64,000 nt of DNA from an uncultured Candidatus Melainabacteria bacterium (GCA_949741915.1 CATJOM010000048.1:186001-250000), one strand, 5' to 3'; shown: positions 18,070 to 27,573, counted from the stretch's first letter. A program made the numbers and translations. The notes: generated by a model not told the origin, from the letters alone.

Positions 18070-19049
18070 CTATGATTAGTGTTGCAGCACTGATAACACT
18101 TGTTTTAACGCTGCTTTTTGGTGTTCCATACCTTGAATTTATGAAGAAAAAAATGTATGGACAATACATAAGAGAAGAGGTACAGATACTCCATGCTAAA
18201 AAGAATAAAACGCCTACCACTGGCGGAGTTTTTTTAGTCGCAGGCTTAATTACGGGCTCTTTAATTGTACTGTTTATGGCACAAGCCCTTTCAACAAGAG
18301 CCATAATTGTACTTATGACACTTATTTTTTATACCTTTACTGGTTTTGAAGATGATATAAAAAAAATAAAAGGGTGTCACAACGAGGGTTTAAGTCCTAA
18401 GGCTAAACTTGCACTGCAAATAGCAGTTTCAATGCTTCCTGCTGTATACCTTGTATATCAGGGGCAGACAACTGTTTCATTTTTCAATTTTCATATAAAT
18501 TTATTTTATTTTTATCCATTTTTTGCAGTGTTTATGATTGTAGGTTCATCAAACGCCCTAAACTTAACAGACGGGCTTGACGGGCTTGCATCAGGCTGTT
18601 CATTCTTCGCATTTTTAGCTTGTGCTGTAATATGCTTTATTAATGGCAATATGGACCTTGCCATCATATCTATGGCTGCATCCAGTGCTTGTCTTGGATT
18701 TTTGTATTTCAATAAGAATCCTGCTAAAATATTCATGGGGGATACAGGAAGCCTAGCCCTGGGCGGGCTTTTAGCCACCATAGCCATCACAGGTAAATTT
18801 GAGCTCTGGCTTATTCCAATCGGTATAATTTTTATTGCAGAAACACTTTCTGTAATGCTGCAGGTGGCAAGTTTCAAGCTGACAGGCAAAAGAATATTCA
18901 AAATGAGTCCTATTCATCATCATTTTGAGCTTTCTGGATGGAATGAAAAAAAGATTGTTCTTGTTTTTTCAATAATTTCAGCCCTTGGTGGACTTATTGC
19001 TGTCTGGGGTGTCTGTGTACAGAGAATTTTAACTGTGTCATCATTATAG
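18066..19049 (+). CDS. mraY: Phospho-MurNAc-pentapeptide transferase
   Basis: Integral membrane enzyme making lipid I from UDP-MurNAc-pentapeptide and undecaprenyl phosphate. About ten hydrophobic segments. Catalytic motifs: FEDDIKKIKG (Asp pair), NLTDGLDGLASG, FMGDTGSLALGG and the HHH motif in SPIHHHFELSGW. 327 residues, normal for the short form. Its ATG overlaps the murF stop. Confidence 0.96.
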   Translation: MTMISVAALITLVLTLLFGVPYLEFMKKKMYGQYIREEVQILHAKKNKTPTTGGVFLVAGLITGSLIVLFMAQALSTRAIIVLMTLIFYTFTGFEDDIKKIKGCHNEGLSPKAKLALQIAVSMLPAVYLVYQGQTTVSFFNFHINLFYFYPFFAVFMIVGSSNALNLTDGLDGLASGCSFFAFLACAVICFINGNMDLAIISMAASSACLGFLYFNKNPAKIFMGDTGSLALGGLLATIAITGKFELWLIPIGIIFIAETLSVMLQVASFKLTGKRIFKMSPIHHHFELSGWNEKKIVLVFSIISALGGLIAVWGVCVQRILTVSSL

Positions 19050-19059
19050 GCGGACAAAA

Positions 19060-20475
19060 ATGCAATTTTCCAATTTAAAAAATAAAAAAGTTTTAGTCTT
19101 AGGTCTTTCTGTAACAGGATTTGCAGCCGCAAAATTTTTGTGCCGTGCAGGCGCAAAGTGCTATTTAAGTGATTCAAATAAATTGGCAGATGAAAACAAA
19201 GATAAGGCCAAAATACTTGAAGAATACGGTGTTCAACTTGAATTTGACGGACATACAGAAGAATTCATAAAGGAATCTGATTTTTGTATATTAAGCCCGT
19301 CCATACCACCAAACAGTGATATTTTAAAAGAACTTGACAGGCTAAAAATTCCTTATTTTTCAGATATCGAACTTGCGTACAAAATAAAGCCTGAACGGAC
19401 AAAAATCATTGCAATAACAGGAACAAACGGTAAAACAACAACCACAATACTTATTACGCACATATTAAACAGAAAGTTTAATGCCTGTCAGGCTGGTAAT
19501 GTGGGAGTTTCGCCTCTTGATTATTTATTTCCTTTGACTGATTCATCTTTAGAAGCAGACTCAAAGAGCAAAATTAATGCACTTCATACCAAAGAACCTG
19601 ATTTCCTTGTGATTGAAGCCAGTTCATATCAATTGCATTATACTAAAGATTTTGCACCTGATATGGCTGTATTTTGTAATTTAACCCCTGATCATATCAA
19701 TTGGCATGGAAATATTGAAAATTATTTTTATGACAAGGCAAAGATGTTTAAGAATATGGGCGAAAATACCCACGCCATCTTAAATTTTGATGATGAACAC
19801 ACAAGGGGATTATCTTCAAAGGCAAAGAAGCATTTTTTCAGGCTGAATTCTCTTGGCAATAAGCTTGATGCGTATATTAAGAATGGCAAGATATATTATG
19901 GTGATGAATTTATAATAAACATTGATGATGTGCCTATTGTTGGAGCACACAATCTGCAAAATGTTATGTGCGGCGCGATTGTAGGAAAAATTGCAGGTCT
20001 TCCAAATGATGAAATAAAAAGCGGCATAGTCTCTTTTAAGGCACCAAAACATAGATGCGAGTTTGTTATCAAAAAAGACGGAATATCTTATTACAATGAT
20101 TCGAAAGCAACAAACCCCGAGGCTAGTAACGTTGCTATCACTGCTTTTGACGGAAAGAATGTTGTATTAATTGCAGGCGGCAGAGATAAAAACACATCCC
20201 TTGATGAATTTTGCAGGCTTGTAAAGGAGAGAATTAATAAAGTTGTTTTAATAGGCGAGGCAGCTGAAAGATTCAGTGAAGCCTTAAATAATGTAAATTA
20301 TAAAAATATAGAATTTGCAGACAGTCTTGAAGATGCAATCTTAAAAGCCGAAAACGCTGTTTCTGGCAAAAAACCCGAAGTAGTTTTGTTTTCACCTGCC
20401 TGCGCAAGTTTTGATATGTTTAAAAATTATGAAGCCAGAGGAGATGCGTTTATAGACTATGTATCACGGGCCTAA
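19060..20475 (+). CDS. murD: UDP-MurNAc-L-Ala:D-Glu ligase
   Basis: Cytoplasmic ligase adding D-Glu to UDP-MurNAc-L-Ala. P-loop GTNGKTTTTILI near residue 128, NLTPDHINWHG near 210 and YNDSKATNPEASN near 347 are typical. An insert of ~15 residues (SLEADSKSKINALHTKE) sits after the P-loop domain start. 471 residues, slightly longer than usual. Its end overlaps the ftsW frame by 17 bases. Confidence 0.95.
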   Translation: MQFSNLKNKKVLVLGLSVTGFAAAKFLCRAGAKCYLSDSNKLADENKDKAKILEEYGVQLEFDGHTEEFIKESDFCILSPSIPPNSDILKELDRLKIPYFSDIELAYKIKPERTKIIAITGTNGKTTTTILITHILNRKFNACQAGNVGVSPLDYLFPLTDSSLEADSKSKINALHTKEPDFLVIEASSYQLHYTKDFAPDMAVFCNLTPDHINWHGNIENYFYDKAKMFKNMGENTHAILNFDDEHTRGLSSKAKKHFFRLNSLGNKLDAYIKNGKIYYGDEFIINIDDVPIVGAHNLQNVMCGAIVGKIAGLPNDEIKSGIVSFKAPKHRCEFVIKKDGISYYNDSKATNPEASNVAITAFDGKNVVLIAGGRDKNTSLDEFCRLVKERINKVVLIGEAAERFSEALNNVNYKNIEFADSLEDAILKAENAVSGKKPEVVLFSPACASFDMFKNYEARGDAFIDYVSRA

Positions 20476-21772
20476 TGACAACAACCACTCTTCCGGAAGA
20501 TTTTCTAACAGACCCCCTGGCGGCCATAACGACGGGCATGGGGGATATAATAGCAGATATAACAAAAGCTATAGGAACAACATTAACAGTGCAAACACTG
20601 GAAATGATAAGCCTGACAATAGTTCAGGAGGAGGCAGTGGACGTAGTTTACAAAATTATATAATTTCTCCGCCCGATAAAACGCTGGTATGGATAGTTGG
20701 GGCCTTAATTGTTATCGGCATTATGGCGATATTCTCAGCAGGCTCTCCAAGGGCGGTTGCCGAAGGTGTCAATCCTGTATTTTTTACAGTGAGACAGCTT
20801 GCATGGCTTGTTGCCGGTATTTTTGGAGCCATGGTTTTTGCAAACTATGACTATAGAAAACTTCGGGCATTTACATATCAATTACCAGTTGCGGTGCTTG
20901 TTTTGCTTCTTTTGGTACAGTTTACGCCATTGGGACTTACGGTTAATGAAGCAAAGAGATGGCTTGTAATTGGCCCCATCCAGTTTCAGCCATCAGAGCT
21001 AGCTAAACCTGCTGTGATATTAATGTTCGCATCGCTTTTTGCGCAAAATTCACAGCTTGTGGATGACAAAAAGCTGCCAGCCTATATTATCTTCGGGGCA
21101 AGCCTTTTACTAATATACAAACAGCCAAACCTTTCTATGATAATGCTTTTAATTTTTACATTTGCTGTTTTGTATTATATGGCGGGCGGTTCACTTAAAA
21201 AGCTTGTTATATCAGGGCTTAGCGCAGCGGCGGTTATTGCTTTTACAATAAGGGATTATCAGAAGCAAAGATTTTTAGTTTGGCTTGACCCTAACAAAGA
21301 CCCGCTAAATGCTGGCTATAACATTATTCAATCACTTGTAGCGTTTGTTGAGGGGGGATTTTTCGGGGTTGGTTTTGGAAACTCAAAGCAGAAGCTATCT
21401 TGGCTTCCTGAGGGGCATACAGACTTTATATTTGCCGTAATAGCAGAAGAATTCGGTTTTTTAGGTTGCTTTTTTATAATCATGCTTTTTGCAATGTTTT
21501 TACATAGAAGTTTTATAATAGCATCCAGAAGCCCGGATATGTTTGGCAAACTTCTGGCCACAGGAATTGCTTTTTCCGTCGGCTTTCAGGCATTTATGAA
21601 CATGTCCGTTGCAAGCTCATTTATTCCTGCAACTGGCATTCCACTTCCTTTTATAAGCTATGGTGGCAGTTCGCTTTTTGTGTCATTATGTATGTTTGGG
21701 GTATTGTTAAATATTTCTAAAAAAAGAGTTCAGAGGATAAGACCATATGCAAAAAAAGCCGCATACCAATAA
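20459..21772 (+). CDS. ftsW: SEDS glycosyltransferase FtsW
   Basis: SEDS-family peptidoglycan polymerase of the divisome. Residues ~75-435 contain about ten membrane segments with FQPSELAKPA and the C-terminal PLPFISYGGSS. Residues 1-~68 are an unusual hydrophilic N-terminal tail rich in Asn, Gly, Ser and Arg (NRPPGGHNDGHGGYNSRYNK), probably disordered and cytoplasmic. FtsW rather than RodA is chosen because it sits between murD and murG. The start overlaps murD by 17 bases; a later start could remove the tail, but no in-frame ATG precedes the first helix well. Confidence 0.9.
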   Translation: MYHGPNDNNHSSGRFSNRPPGGHNDGHGGYNSRYNKSYRNNINSANTGNDKPDNSSGGGSGRSLQNYIISPPDKTLVWIVGALIVIGIMAIFSAGSPRAVAEGVNPVFFTVRQLAWLVAGIFGAMVFANYDYRKLRAFTYQLPVAVLVLLLLVQFTPLGLTVNEAKRWLVIGPIQFQPSELAKPAVILMFASLFAQNSQLVDDKKLPAYIIFGASLLLIYKQPNLSMIMLLIFTFAVLYYMAGGSLKKLVISGLSAAAVIAFTIRDYQKQRFLVWLDPNKDPLNAGYNIIQSLVAFVEGGFFGVGFGNSKQKLSWLPEGHTDFIFAVIAEEFGFLGCFFIIMLFAMFLHRSFIIASRSPDMFGKLLATGIAFSVGFQAFMNMSVASSFIPATGIPLPFISYGGSSLFVSLCMFGVLLNISKKRVQRIRPYAKKAAYQ

Positions 21773-23000
21773 AACATTTTTCTTGACAGGCGGAGGCACA
21801 GGAGGGCACATCTATCCGTGCGTTTCAATACTTAATGAGCTTAAAAATAAGGGCTGTGAGAGTATTTATTACATTGGTAATTCTAAAAATCAGGAGTATG
21901 ATGTAATTTCAGGGCTAAATATTCCATTTTTGGATGTGCCAGTTTTTGGTATGCCAAGAAAATTCAGCCTCAAAATGTTTAGATGGATTTTCCTTCTAAT
22001 AATTTCCATCATTAAATGTATTGGCTATGCACTTAAATACAAGCCTGATGCTGTTTTTGCAACAGGAGGATATGTAAGCGCTCCTATGGTTATTGTTTCG
22101 AATATCTTAAATATTCCATATGTAATGCATGATTCTGATGCGCATCCAGGAATTGTAACAATGGCTTTTTCAAAAAACGCAAAGGCACTAAACCTTGCAT
22201 TTAATGAGGGCAAAAAATACGTAAAATCAAAAAATATAACTAATTATCAAAACCCTGTTAGAAATGAATTTTTTATAATCTCAAAAGAAGATGCGCGCGC
22301 TTCGCTTGGAATTAAGAATGAATTTTGTATTTTAATTATGGGAGGCTCTCAGGGGGCAAAAAGCATTAATAATGCTGCAATATCTGTGATTAAGCATTTC
22401 AAAGATGATAAGAATGTAAAGATAATTTTTCAGACAGGCAGAAAAAATTATCAAGATACAAAAAAACAACTTCTTACTTTACTTTATGATGAAGCAGAGA
22501 ATAATGACTTGATGCCTGAAAACCTCATCATGGAGCCTTATTTTGAAAAATTATACATCCCGATTTTGGCAGCGGATATTATTGTCTCAAGGGCAGGCAG
22601 CCTCAGTATTTCAGAGATTTTAGCGGCCAAAAAACCATCTATACTTGTTCCTTATCCTTATGCCGCACATGATCATCAAAGAAGGAATGCAAGAGAAATA
22701 GAAAAACTTGGCGCCGCTATTTATGTTGAAGATGCTAACCTAAAAGAAAATGATGAAAAGGTAAAATCTGAAAAATCACAAACAAATGAGCTTGTCACCA
22801 TTCTGAAAAATCTAATGCAAGATAGGGAAAAATTTGAAAAATTGAGAAAAAATGCATCAATTCAAATTTTAAAGAATCCGACATATGATATTTTAAATTT
22901 AATTTTAGATGCCGCTGGAGTTTCTTTGGCTGATACAACCAGCCAAACAGCCGATACTGCTTGCATTCAAGCTGTGCCTGAATCTTGGAATATTTATTAG
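21747..23000 (+). CDS. murG: MurG, lipid II-forming GlcNAc transferase
   Basis: Peripheral membrane enzyme converting lipid I to lipid II. GT-B fold motifs: GGGTGGHIYP at the N-terminus, ATGGYVSAPMVI near 110, MGGSQGAKSINNA near 200 and SRAGSLSISEILA near 280 followed by PYPYAAHDHQ. 417 residues, ~50 longer than E. coli MurG because of a charged loop (~325-350) and a C-terminal tail. Overlaps ftsW by 26 bases. murC, which often follows, is not here. Confidence 0.95.
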   Translation: MQKKPHTNKTFFLTGGGTGGHIYPCVSILNELKNKGCESIYYIGNSKNQEYDVISGLNIPFLDVPVFGMPRKFSLKMFRWIFLLIISIIKCIGYALKYKPDAVFATGGYVSAPMVIVSNILNIPYVMHDSDAHPGIVTMAFSKNAKALNLAFNEGKKYVKSKNITNYQNPVRNEFFIISKEDARASLGIKNEFCILIMGGSQGAKSINNAAISVIKHFKDDKNVKIIFQTGRKNYQDTKKQLLTLLYDEAENNDLMPENLIMEPYFEKLYIPILAADIIVSRAGSLSISEILAAKKPSILVPYPYAAHDHQRRNAREIEKLGAAIYVEDANLKENDEKVKSEKSQTNELVTILKNLMQDREKFEKLRKNASIQILKNPTYDILNLILDAAGVSLADTTSQTADTACIQAVPESWNIY

Positions 23001-23008
23001 GAGAAAAA

Positions 23009-24466
23009 ATGCAGACCGATAAAATCTTGAAATCTGCTGATAAATTTCATATAGAGCTCGGGCTTCATCGAATATCAAGGGTTTTAGAGATTTTGGGAAA
23101 TCCCGAGAAAGATTTAAAATTTGTGCACATAGCGGGTTCAAACGGAAAAGGTTCTGTCTGTGCGATTTTAGAGGAAATATTTGTAACAGCAGGTATTAAG
23201 ACTGGAAAATTTACAAGCCCGCACCTTTTTTCATATACCGAGAGGTTTTGTATAGACAAGGAGCCAATCAGCGAAGAAGAGCTGGATAAAATTATAAAAA
23301 GGATTCTTGAGGTTGAAAAGGCACACAATATAAGTCTTACAGAGTTTGAAATTTTAACGGTTGCTGCATTTTTATATTTTAAGGAGCAGGGGTGTGATAT
23401 TGTGATTTTAGAGGCAGGCCTTGGTGGAAGGCTTGATTCGACAAATGTCATCAAGAAGCCTCTTATAAGTGTTATTACCTCAATCAGCCTTGAACATACG
23501 GAGATTTTAGGCAACACCATTGAAGAAATCGCAAAGGAAAAGGCTGGAATAATTAAACCTGGTGCACCTGTTGTATTTTTAGAATCAAATAAAGGCTCTA
23601 AAACCTTGTTTGACGAAGCTAAGAGCAAGGATGCTTTAGTGCATACGGCGCAGGCATTCGAGATTGAAGAAATTAACGAGATTTCTTATGCAGCCATTAA
23701 TTTTGAAAACAACAAAGAGGCCATGGTATTTGGCTTAAGAGGCAACCATCAGGGTGAAAACCTTGGCCTTGCCTTAAAGGTAGTTGAAATTTTGAATGCA
23801 TCGGGTGCACTTAATAAAAAGATAGATTTTGGCTGCATAAAAAAAGCATTGAGTCAGGTCAGATGGAAATTTAGGCTCGATTTAAGGAGCATTAACGGTG
23901 CAAAGGTTCTTATTGATTCTTGTCACAATCCTGATGGAGCAAGGGTTTTAAGAAAATATTTGGATACAAATTTTAAGGATAAGAAAATACGGTTTGTATT
24001 CGGATGCCTTAAAAATAAGGATTACAGGAATGTTTTTCGGTATTTAATGGCAGATAATGCGGCAGCGCGTGTTTTGAATAGCAGCAGCCCATATGGACCA
24101 TTAAAACCTGCTTACCATAATGATATGCAGTGCACTTTGCAAAATGACCATGGTTGTTTGAATGATGGAGACAGTGGTTTAGAGAATCAGAATCTGCAAA
24201 ACGTGGCATTAGATAAAAATTTTGAACAGTTTAAACTTTCAGGGCAAAAGGAATTATTTTTTTATGAATTCAACTACCCAAATGCATTAAAATATGAAGA
24301 ATTTTTAGATGGCATTCTACCCATGATTGGCTCATCAGATAGCTCGTTGCACAATGAATTTCTGCATTCTACCAATAATCCTCTTGATGAAATTTCAAAT
24401 AATGTTGATTTAAATGTCATCACAGGCTCAATTTATATGCTTGGAGAGATTTTTAAGGAGTTTTAA
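23009..24466 (+). CDS. folC: Folylpolyglutamate/dihydrofolate synthase
   Basis: Mur-ligase-fold enzyme adding glutamate to dihydropteroate and folates. P-loop GSNGKGSVCAILEE near residue 47, then KFTSPHLFSYTERF, LEAGLGGRLDSTNV and SISLEHTEILG. ATG 23009 is chosen: AGGAG is six bases upstream; a TTG 24 bases earlier lies inside the murG end. The C-terminal domain carries an extra Asn/Gln-rich insert of about 55 residues (~350-405) compared with typical 430-residue FolC, giving 485. It is the last gene of the mur run. Confidence 0.93.
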   Translation: MQTDKILKSADKFHIELGLHRISRVLEILGNPEKDLKFVHIAGSNGKGSVCAILEEIFVTAGIKTGKFTSPHLFSYTERFCIDKEPISEEELDKIIKRILEVEKAHNISLTEFEILTVAAFLYFKEQGCDIVILEAGLGGRLDSTNVIKKPLISVITSISLEHTEILGNTIEEIAKEKAGIIKPGAPVVFLESNKGSKTLFDEAKSKDALVHTAQAFEIEEINEISYAAINFENNKEAMVFGLRGNHQGENLGLALKVVEILNASGALNKKIDFGCIKKALSQVRWKFRLDLRSINGAKVLIDSCHNPDGARVLRKYLDTNFKDKKIRFVFGCLKNKDYRNVFRYLMADNAAARVLNSSSPYGPLKPAYHNDMQCTLQNDHGCLNDGDSGLENQNLQNVALDKNFEQFKLSGQKELFFYEFNYPNALKYEEFLDGILPMIGSSDSSLHNEFLHSTNNPLDEISNNVDLNVITGSIYMLGEIFKEF

Positions 24467-24595
24467 GACTTCACTATCAGGATGAATTTTATTTATGCAG
24501 TTTTCAAATTCATTTATTAATGTTTTAAAATATGCGCATTCTGCCTGCAGATTTTGGATTAAGTCTATTAGACGCCTGTAATCATTCTTGTTCAT
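24428..24595 (-). CDS. Possible small helical protein, divergent from XRE pair
   Basis: A 55-codon minus-strand frame starting MNKNDYRRLIDLIQNLQAEC and ending KLLKNLSKHIN looks helical and protein-like. Its end overlaps the folC 3' end by 39 bases. No Shine-Dalgarno site precedes the ATG. It shares an intergenic palindrome with the divergent XRE regulators, which is the best argument for it. Function unknown. Confidence 0.35.
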   Translation of the reverse strand: MNKNDYRRLIDLIQNLQAECAYFKTLINEFENCINKIHPDSEVLKLLKNLSKHIN

Positions 24596-24601
24596 TTTAT
24601 T

Positions 24602-24649
24602 TACTATATAATATTACTAATATATAAGTAGTATTATATAGTATTATAT
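24602..24649. promoter_or_regulatory. 42-bp near-perfect palindrome, putative operator
   Basis: Arms of 17 bases at 24602-24618 and 24627-24643 match in 16 positions around an 8-base AT centre. The 10-base unit AGTATTATAT is also repeated directly (24630-24639, 24640-24649). It lies between the small leftward frame and the first XRE gene (24681), the expected place for an autoregulatory operator. It lacks the GC stem of a terminator. Confidence 0.55.
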
Positions 24650-24680
24650 TTTATTGTCAATAATATATCATTAATTTATT

Positions 24681-24926
24681 ATGATGTATGAAGATTTTTT
24701 AAAACAAACTGGGCAAAAAATTAAAAAATTGAGGATAGATAAAGGTTTAAATCAACTGCAGCTTGCAATAAGGATGGAGGATGGCTCAGGCCCTAATTCC
24801 ATAAGTGATATTGAATGCGGCAGAAGAAATCCGACGTTAAAGACGCTTTTTAAGGTAGCAGAGGCTCTTGGAGTGGAATTCAAGGACTTGTTTGATTTTA
24901 ATGATAATGAGGGTGTTAAAAAATAG
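24681..24926 (+). CDS. XRE-family HTH regulator (first of tandem pair)
   Basis: An 81-residue, stand-alone helix-turn-helix protein of the XRE/Cro type. The HTH covers residues ~12-65 (IKKLRIDKGLNQLQLAIRME, then SISDIECGRRNPTLKTL). The turn between helices 2 and 3 carries extra residues (DGSGP). No effector domain is present. It has no Shine-Dalgarno site and is followed after two bases by a paralogue. It probably binds the palindrome upstream. Confidence 0.85.
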   Translation: MMYEDFLKQTGQKIKKLRIDKGLNQLQLAIRMEDGSGPNSISDIECGRRNPTLKTLFKVAEALGVEFKDLFDFNDNEGVKK

Positions 24927-24928
24927 GA

Positions 24929-25147
24929 ATGGACGAAGAAAATTTTTTTAAAATGTTTGGCAGACAGGTTAAGCAATTCAGAAAACAAAAGGGTTGGAGC
25001 CAGCTTGAAATGGCGCTTGAGCTTCAAATACACCCGAATGAACTCAGCAACATTGAATGCGGCAGAAGAAATCCGACTTTGCGCAGTGTATATCGTATAG
25101 CAAACACTCTCAAAATCAAGGTCAATCAGCTGTTTGAGTTTGAATGA
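24929..25147 (+). CDS. XRE-family HTH regulator (second of tandem pair)
   Basis: A 72-residue HTH protein, paralogous to its neighbour: both share IECGRRNPTL in the recognition-helix region. HTH at residues ~12-62 (VKQFRKQKGWSQLEMALELQ). It likely arose by tandem duplication with later divergence. With a two-base gap, translation is probably coupled. The pair could form hetero-dimers. Confidence 0.85.
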   Translation: MDEENFFKMFGRQVKQFRKQKGWSQLEMALELQIHPNELSNIECGRRNPTLRSVYRIANTLKIKVNQLFEFE

Positions 25148-25305
25148 TAACAAACGCAGGCATTTTTGAACATACGCCTGGATGATATTAAAATAAGAAT
25201 AATCCACCCAAGCAACCCAAGCATTATGTCGGTAAAAGTTTATGGCTTTGCTTATCTAAGAAAAGCAAAACTCAACCATTGACATAGAATGAACCAGAGT
25301 CTGGA

Positions 25306-25746
25306 TTACACTCCTGTGGAGCCAAATCCGCCTTCGCCACGCTTTGTTTCAGATAATCCTGATAGGGTTATCTCCGCCCTAACTACAGGTGCTACAAGCA
25401 TTTGTGCTATTCTATCGCCTCTGTTTACGGTAAAAGTTTCGTTTGAAATATTAATCAAGCCAATACAAACCTCACCCCTGTAATCTTCATCAATTGTGCC
25501 GACGCAGTTTGAAAGGGTGATGCCATTTTTTATAGCAAGTCCGCTTCGCGGCCTGATTTGAGCTTCGTAGCCTTTTGGCAGTTCAATCTTAATGCCAGAT
25601 GGAATGAGCGCTCTTTCAAGCGGTTTCAAGACAACAGGCTCAAGGTTTGACGCTACAAGGTCCATTGCAGCAGCACCTTCCGTCTTGTATTCAGGTAAAC
25701 CTGCACAGTGGGGCAGTTTTTCAACTTTTAATATTATCTTTTCCAT
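25306..25746 (-). CDS. dut: dUTP diphosphatase
   Basis: Trimeric dUTPase, hydrolysing dUTP to dUMP and pyrophosphate. All five motifs are visible: AAAMDLVA, IRPRSGLA, GTIDEDYRGEV, GDRIAQMLV and the C-terminal RGEGGFGSTG. 146 residues, normal. Its ATG overlaps the coaX stop by one base (TAATG), so it is translated after coaX. Confidence 0.97.
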   Translation of the reverse strand: MEKIILKVEKLPHCAGLPEYKTEGAAAMDLVASNLEPVVLKPLERALIPSGIKIELPKGYEAQIRPRSGLAIKNGITLSNCVGTIDEDYRGEVCIGLINISNETFTVNRGDRIAQMLVAPVVRAEITLSGLSETKRGEGGFGSTGV

Positions 25747-26519
25747 TATTTATTTTCCTTATTTAAATCATACAAATGTTTTAGCCCCAAAAGGGTCAGG
25801 TCTTTATTTATGTAATCAAATTTTCTTTCCATATCAGGAAAGAGAACACTTGAAAAGCCGCCTGTTGCAATTATATTAGCTTTTTTGCCAAGTTCCTGCT
25901 CACAAAGTTTAATCATACCATCAATCATACAGGCATGGCCTCTTACAATCCCAGAAAGCATTGCAGAAATCGTATCTTTGCCTATTGCCTGCTTTGGCGC
26001 TTCTATTTTTACCTTAGGCAGTTTTGATGTAAAGCTACTCAGGGAATTTGCCTGAATTTTTAATCCAGGTGTGATTATACCGCCTACAAAATTCTTGTGT
26101 TCATCGACGATATCAAAGCTTGTGGCTGTTCCGAAATCTATTACAATTGCAGGCAGGGTATATAATTTTACAGCAGCTGCCGCGTTTGCAATCCTATCTG
26201 CACCAAGCTCTTTTGGCTCATTGAGGCTAATTTTGAAGGGCAGTTTTGATTTATGAGAAATTAAGATTGCATCAATATTTAGATATTTTTTAAGTGCAGC
26301 CCTAAATGTTTCCCCTAATTGTGGCACGACAGTTGAAATTATTGAAGCTTCTGGCAGAAATTTAGTTTGAGCTGAATTCAGCAGACTTAAGAATAAGATT
26401 CCGTATTCGTCTGCGGTTTTTTTTGTGTCAGAAGCCACATTCCAGTTTATAAGGAGCTTTTCACCATCAAAAACGCCTATATTTGTATTAGTATTTCCAA
26501 TATCTATCACAAAAAGCAT
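25746..26519 (-). CDS. coaX: Type III pantothenate kinase
   Basis: Phosphorylates pantothenate, the first step of coenzyme A synthesis, in the ASKHA fold. Motifs: DIGNTNTNIGVFDG (phosphate loop), GADRIANAAAA and VIDFGTATSFDIV. 257 residues, normal. No ribosome site precedes the ATG. TTGCAA, a 16-base spacer and TAATAA lie so close (7 bases between the -10 and ATG) that a leaderless transcript is plausible. Forms an operon with dut. Confidence 0.96.
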   Translation of the reverse strand: MLFVIDIGNTNTNIGVFDGEKLLINWNVASDTKKTADEYGILFLSLLNSAQTKFLPEASIISTVVPQLGETFRAALKKYLNIDAILISHKSKLPFKISLNEPKELGADRIANAAAAVKLYTLPAIVIDFGTATSFDIVDEHKNFVGGIITPGLKIQANSLSSFTSKLPKVKIEAPKQAIGKDTISAMLSGIVRGHACMIDGMIKLCEQELGKKANIIATGGFSSVLFPDMERKFDYINKDLTLLGLKHLYDLNKENK

Positions 26520-26638
26520 GGTGCAATTATTACATAAAAACTAAGGACTTGCAAAGAATTCTTTAAATACTAAACACCTGCAGAGCTGGGATTACAGAAG
26601 AGCAAAGAAAACGACAGATGGGTTTTAAAAAGCTCTAC

Positions 26639-26676
26639 CAAAAAAAAGAGCTTTCGCATTTTGAAAGCTCTTTTGT
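26639..26676 (-). terminator. Terminator after the 200-residue hypothetical gene
   Basis: AAGAGCTTTC and GAAAGCTCTT form a strong stem. On the minus strand it is followed by eight T. It can also act rightward. Confidence 0.85.
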
Positions 26677-26702
26677 AAGTCATTATTATTTATAGTTAAA
26701 AA

Positions 26703-27305
26703 TTATTCAGCAACTTCCTCTTCAAGGATATCTGCAACGACTTCCATGGTAGCTGCCACTGTTTCAGCATCAATATCTTCCGCAGCAATAGATTCTTCTT
26801 TATCTTCTTCAACCCTTGCGCCAGTATATTCAATATTTATTGTTGCAGTTGTATCAGAGTTTGTTTTTGCCAATTCATTTGCAAGGATTCTGGCATTATC
26901 TGCTTTTTCACCTTTGTAAATTGCATATATCATACGACCAATACCAACTGCTACAGCTGTCAATAGACCGCCAATTGCACCAGCTTTTGCAATTGATTTA
27001 AGGTTCAGTTTGCCGTTTTTGATAAAGTTTTGGGCATTTTCAAGCGTTTTGTCAAGATTTTTTGATACACGGTCAACCATTTTTTGCGTGCCAAGTTTTT
27101 CTGTTGTGCAGTTCTTTTTTCTAAGAGCTACGGCACTCTCAATATTTGTCATAAATTCATCAGGACGAGATAGAACTACCTTCTGACTTATTGCTTCTGC
27201 CGCACTATTAACAGCTGCACCAATTGCAAAAGCTGCTGCCCCAGTCTTAACCGCTGTTTTGCATTGTTCATGTCTGTTTTGATTATTGATTGAGATTCCT
27301 ACCAT
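26703..27305 (-). CDS. Hypothetical protein with Gly/Ala-rich membrane segments
   Basis: 200 residues, unrecognised. A short Gly/Ala-rich stretch (~18-40, TGAAAFAIGAAVNSAAEAIS) and a better one (~108-128, AGAIGGLLTAVAVGIGRMIY) may associate with membrane. A charged Lys/Asn-rich middle lies between, and the C-terminal ~45 residues are strongly acidic. The architecture (polar N-terminus, two Gly/Ala segments, charged tail) resembles the 190-residue protein at 33818-34390, though sequence identity is not evident. Own terminator. Likely lineage-specific. Confidence 0.7.
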   Translation of the reverse strand: MVGISINNQNRHEQCKTAVKTGAAAFAIGAAVNSAAEAISQKVVLSRPDEFMTNIESAVALRKKNCTTEKLGTQKMVDRVSKNLDKTLENAQNFIKNGKLNLKSIAKAGAIGGLLTAVAVGIGRMIYAIYKGEKADNARILANELAKTNSDTTATINIEYTGARVEEDKEESIAAEDIDAETVAATMEVVADILEEEVAE

Positions 27306-27573
27306 AGTTTTTTCTCCATTTTTTTACTTTATTGTATCATTACAAAACCCAAGAAGAAATAAAGTTGTTACTGTAAACAGTTTTTTCAATAAAAAATTTA
27401 CAATTATTTACAATTTCACTACAAATAATTTCATCCTTTAGCATATAAATTTCCATCAAACACCTTTGCAGATGGGTTTCAAGATTCTAGTTTATAAAAC
27501 CATTAATAATACTAAACATCTTTCTTCTATTACAAAATGATTAAAACACTTAAAGGCGCAGCAATCTTTCCCC
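27306..27573. other. Upstream region of the hypothetical gene
   Basis: AT-rich leader and promoter region for the leftward gene at 26703-27305. No gene is seen. Confidence 0.4.
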
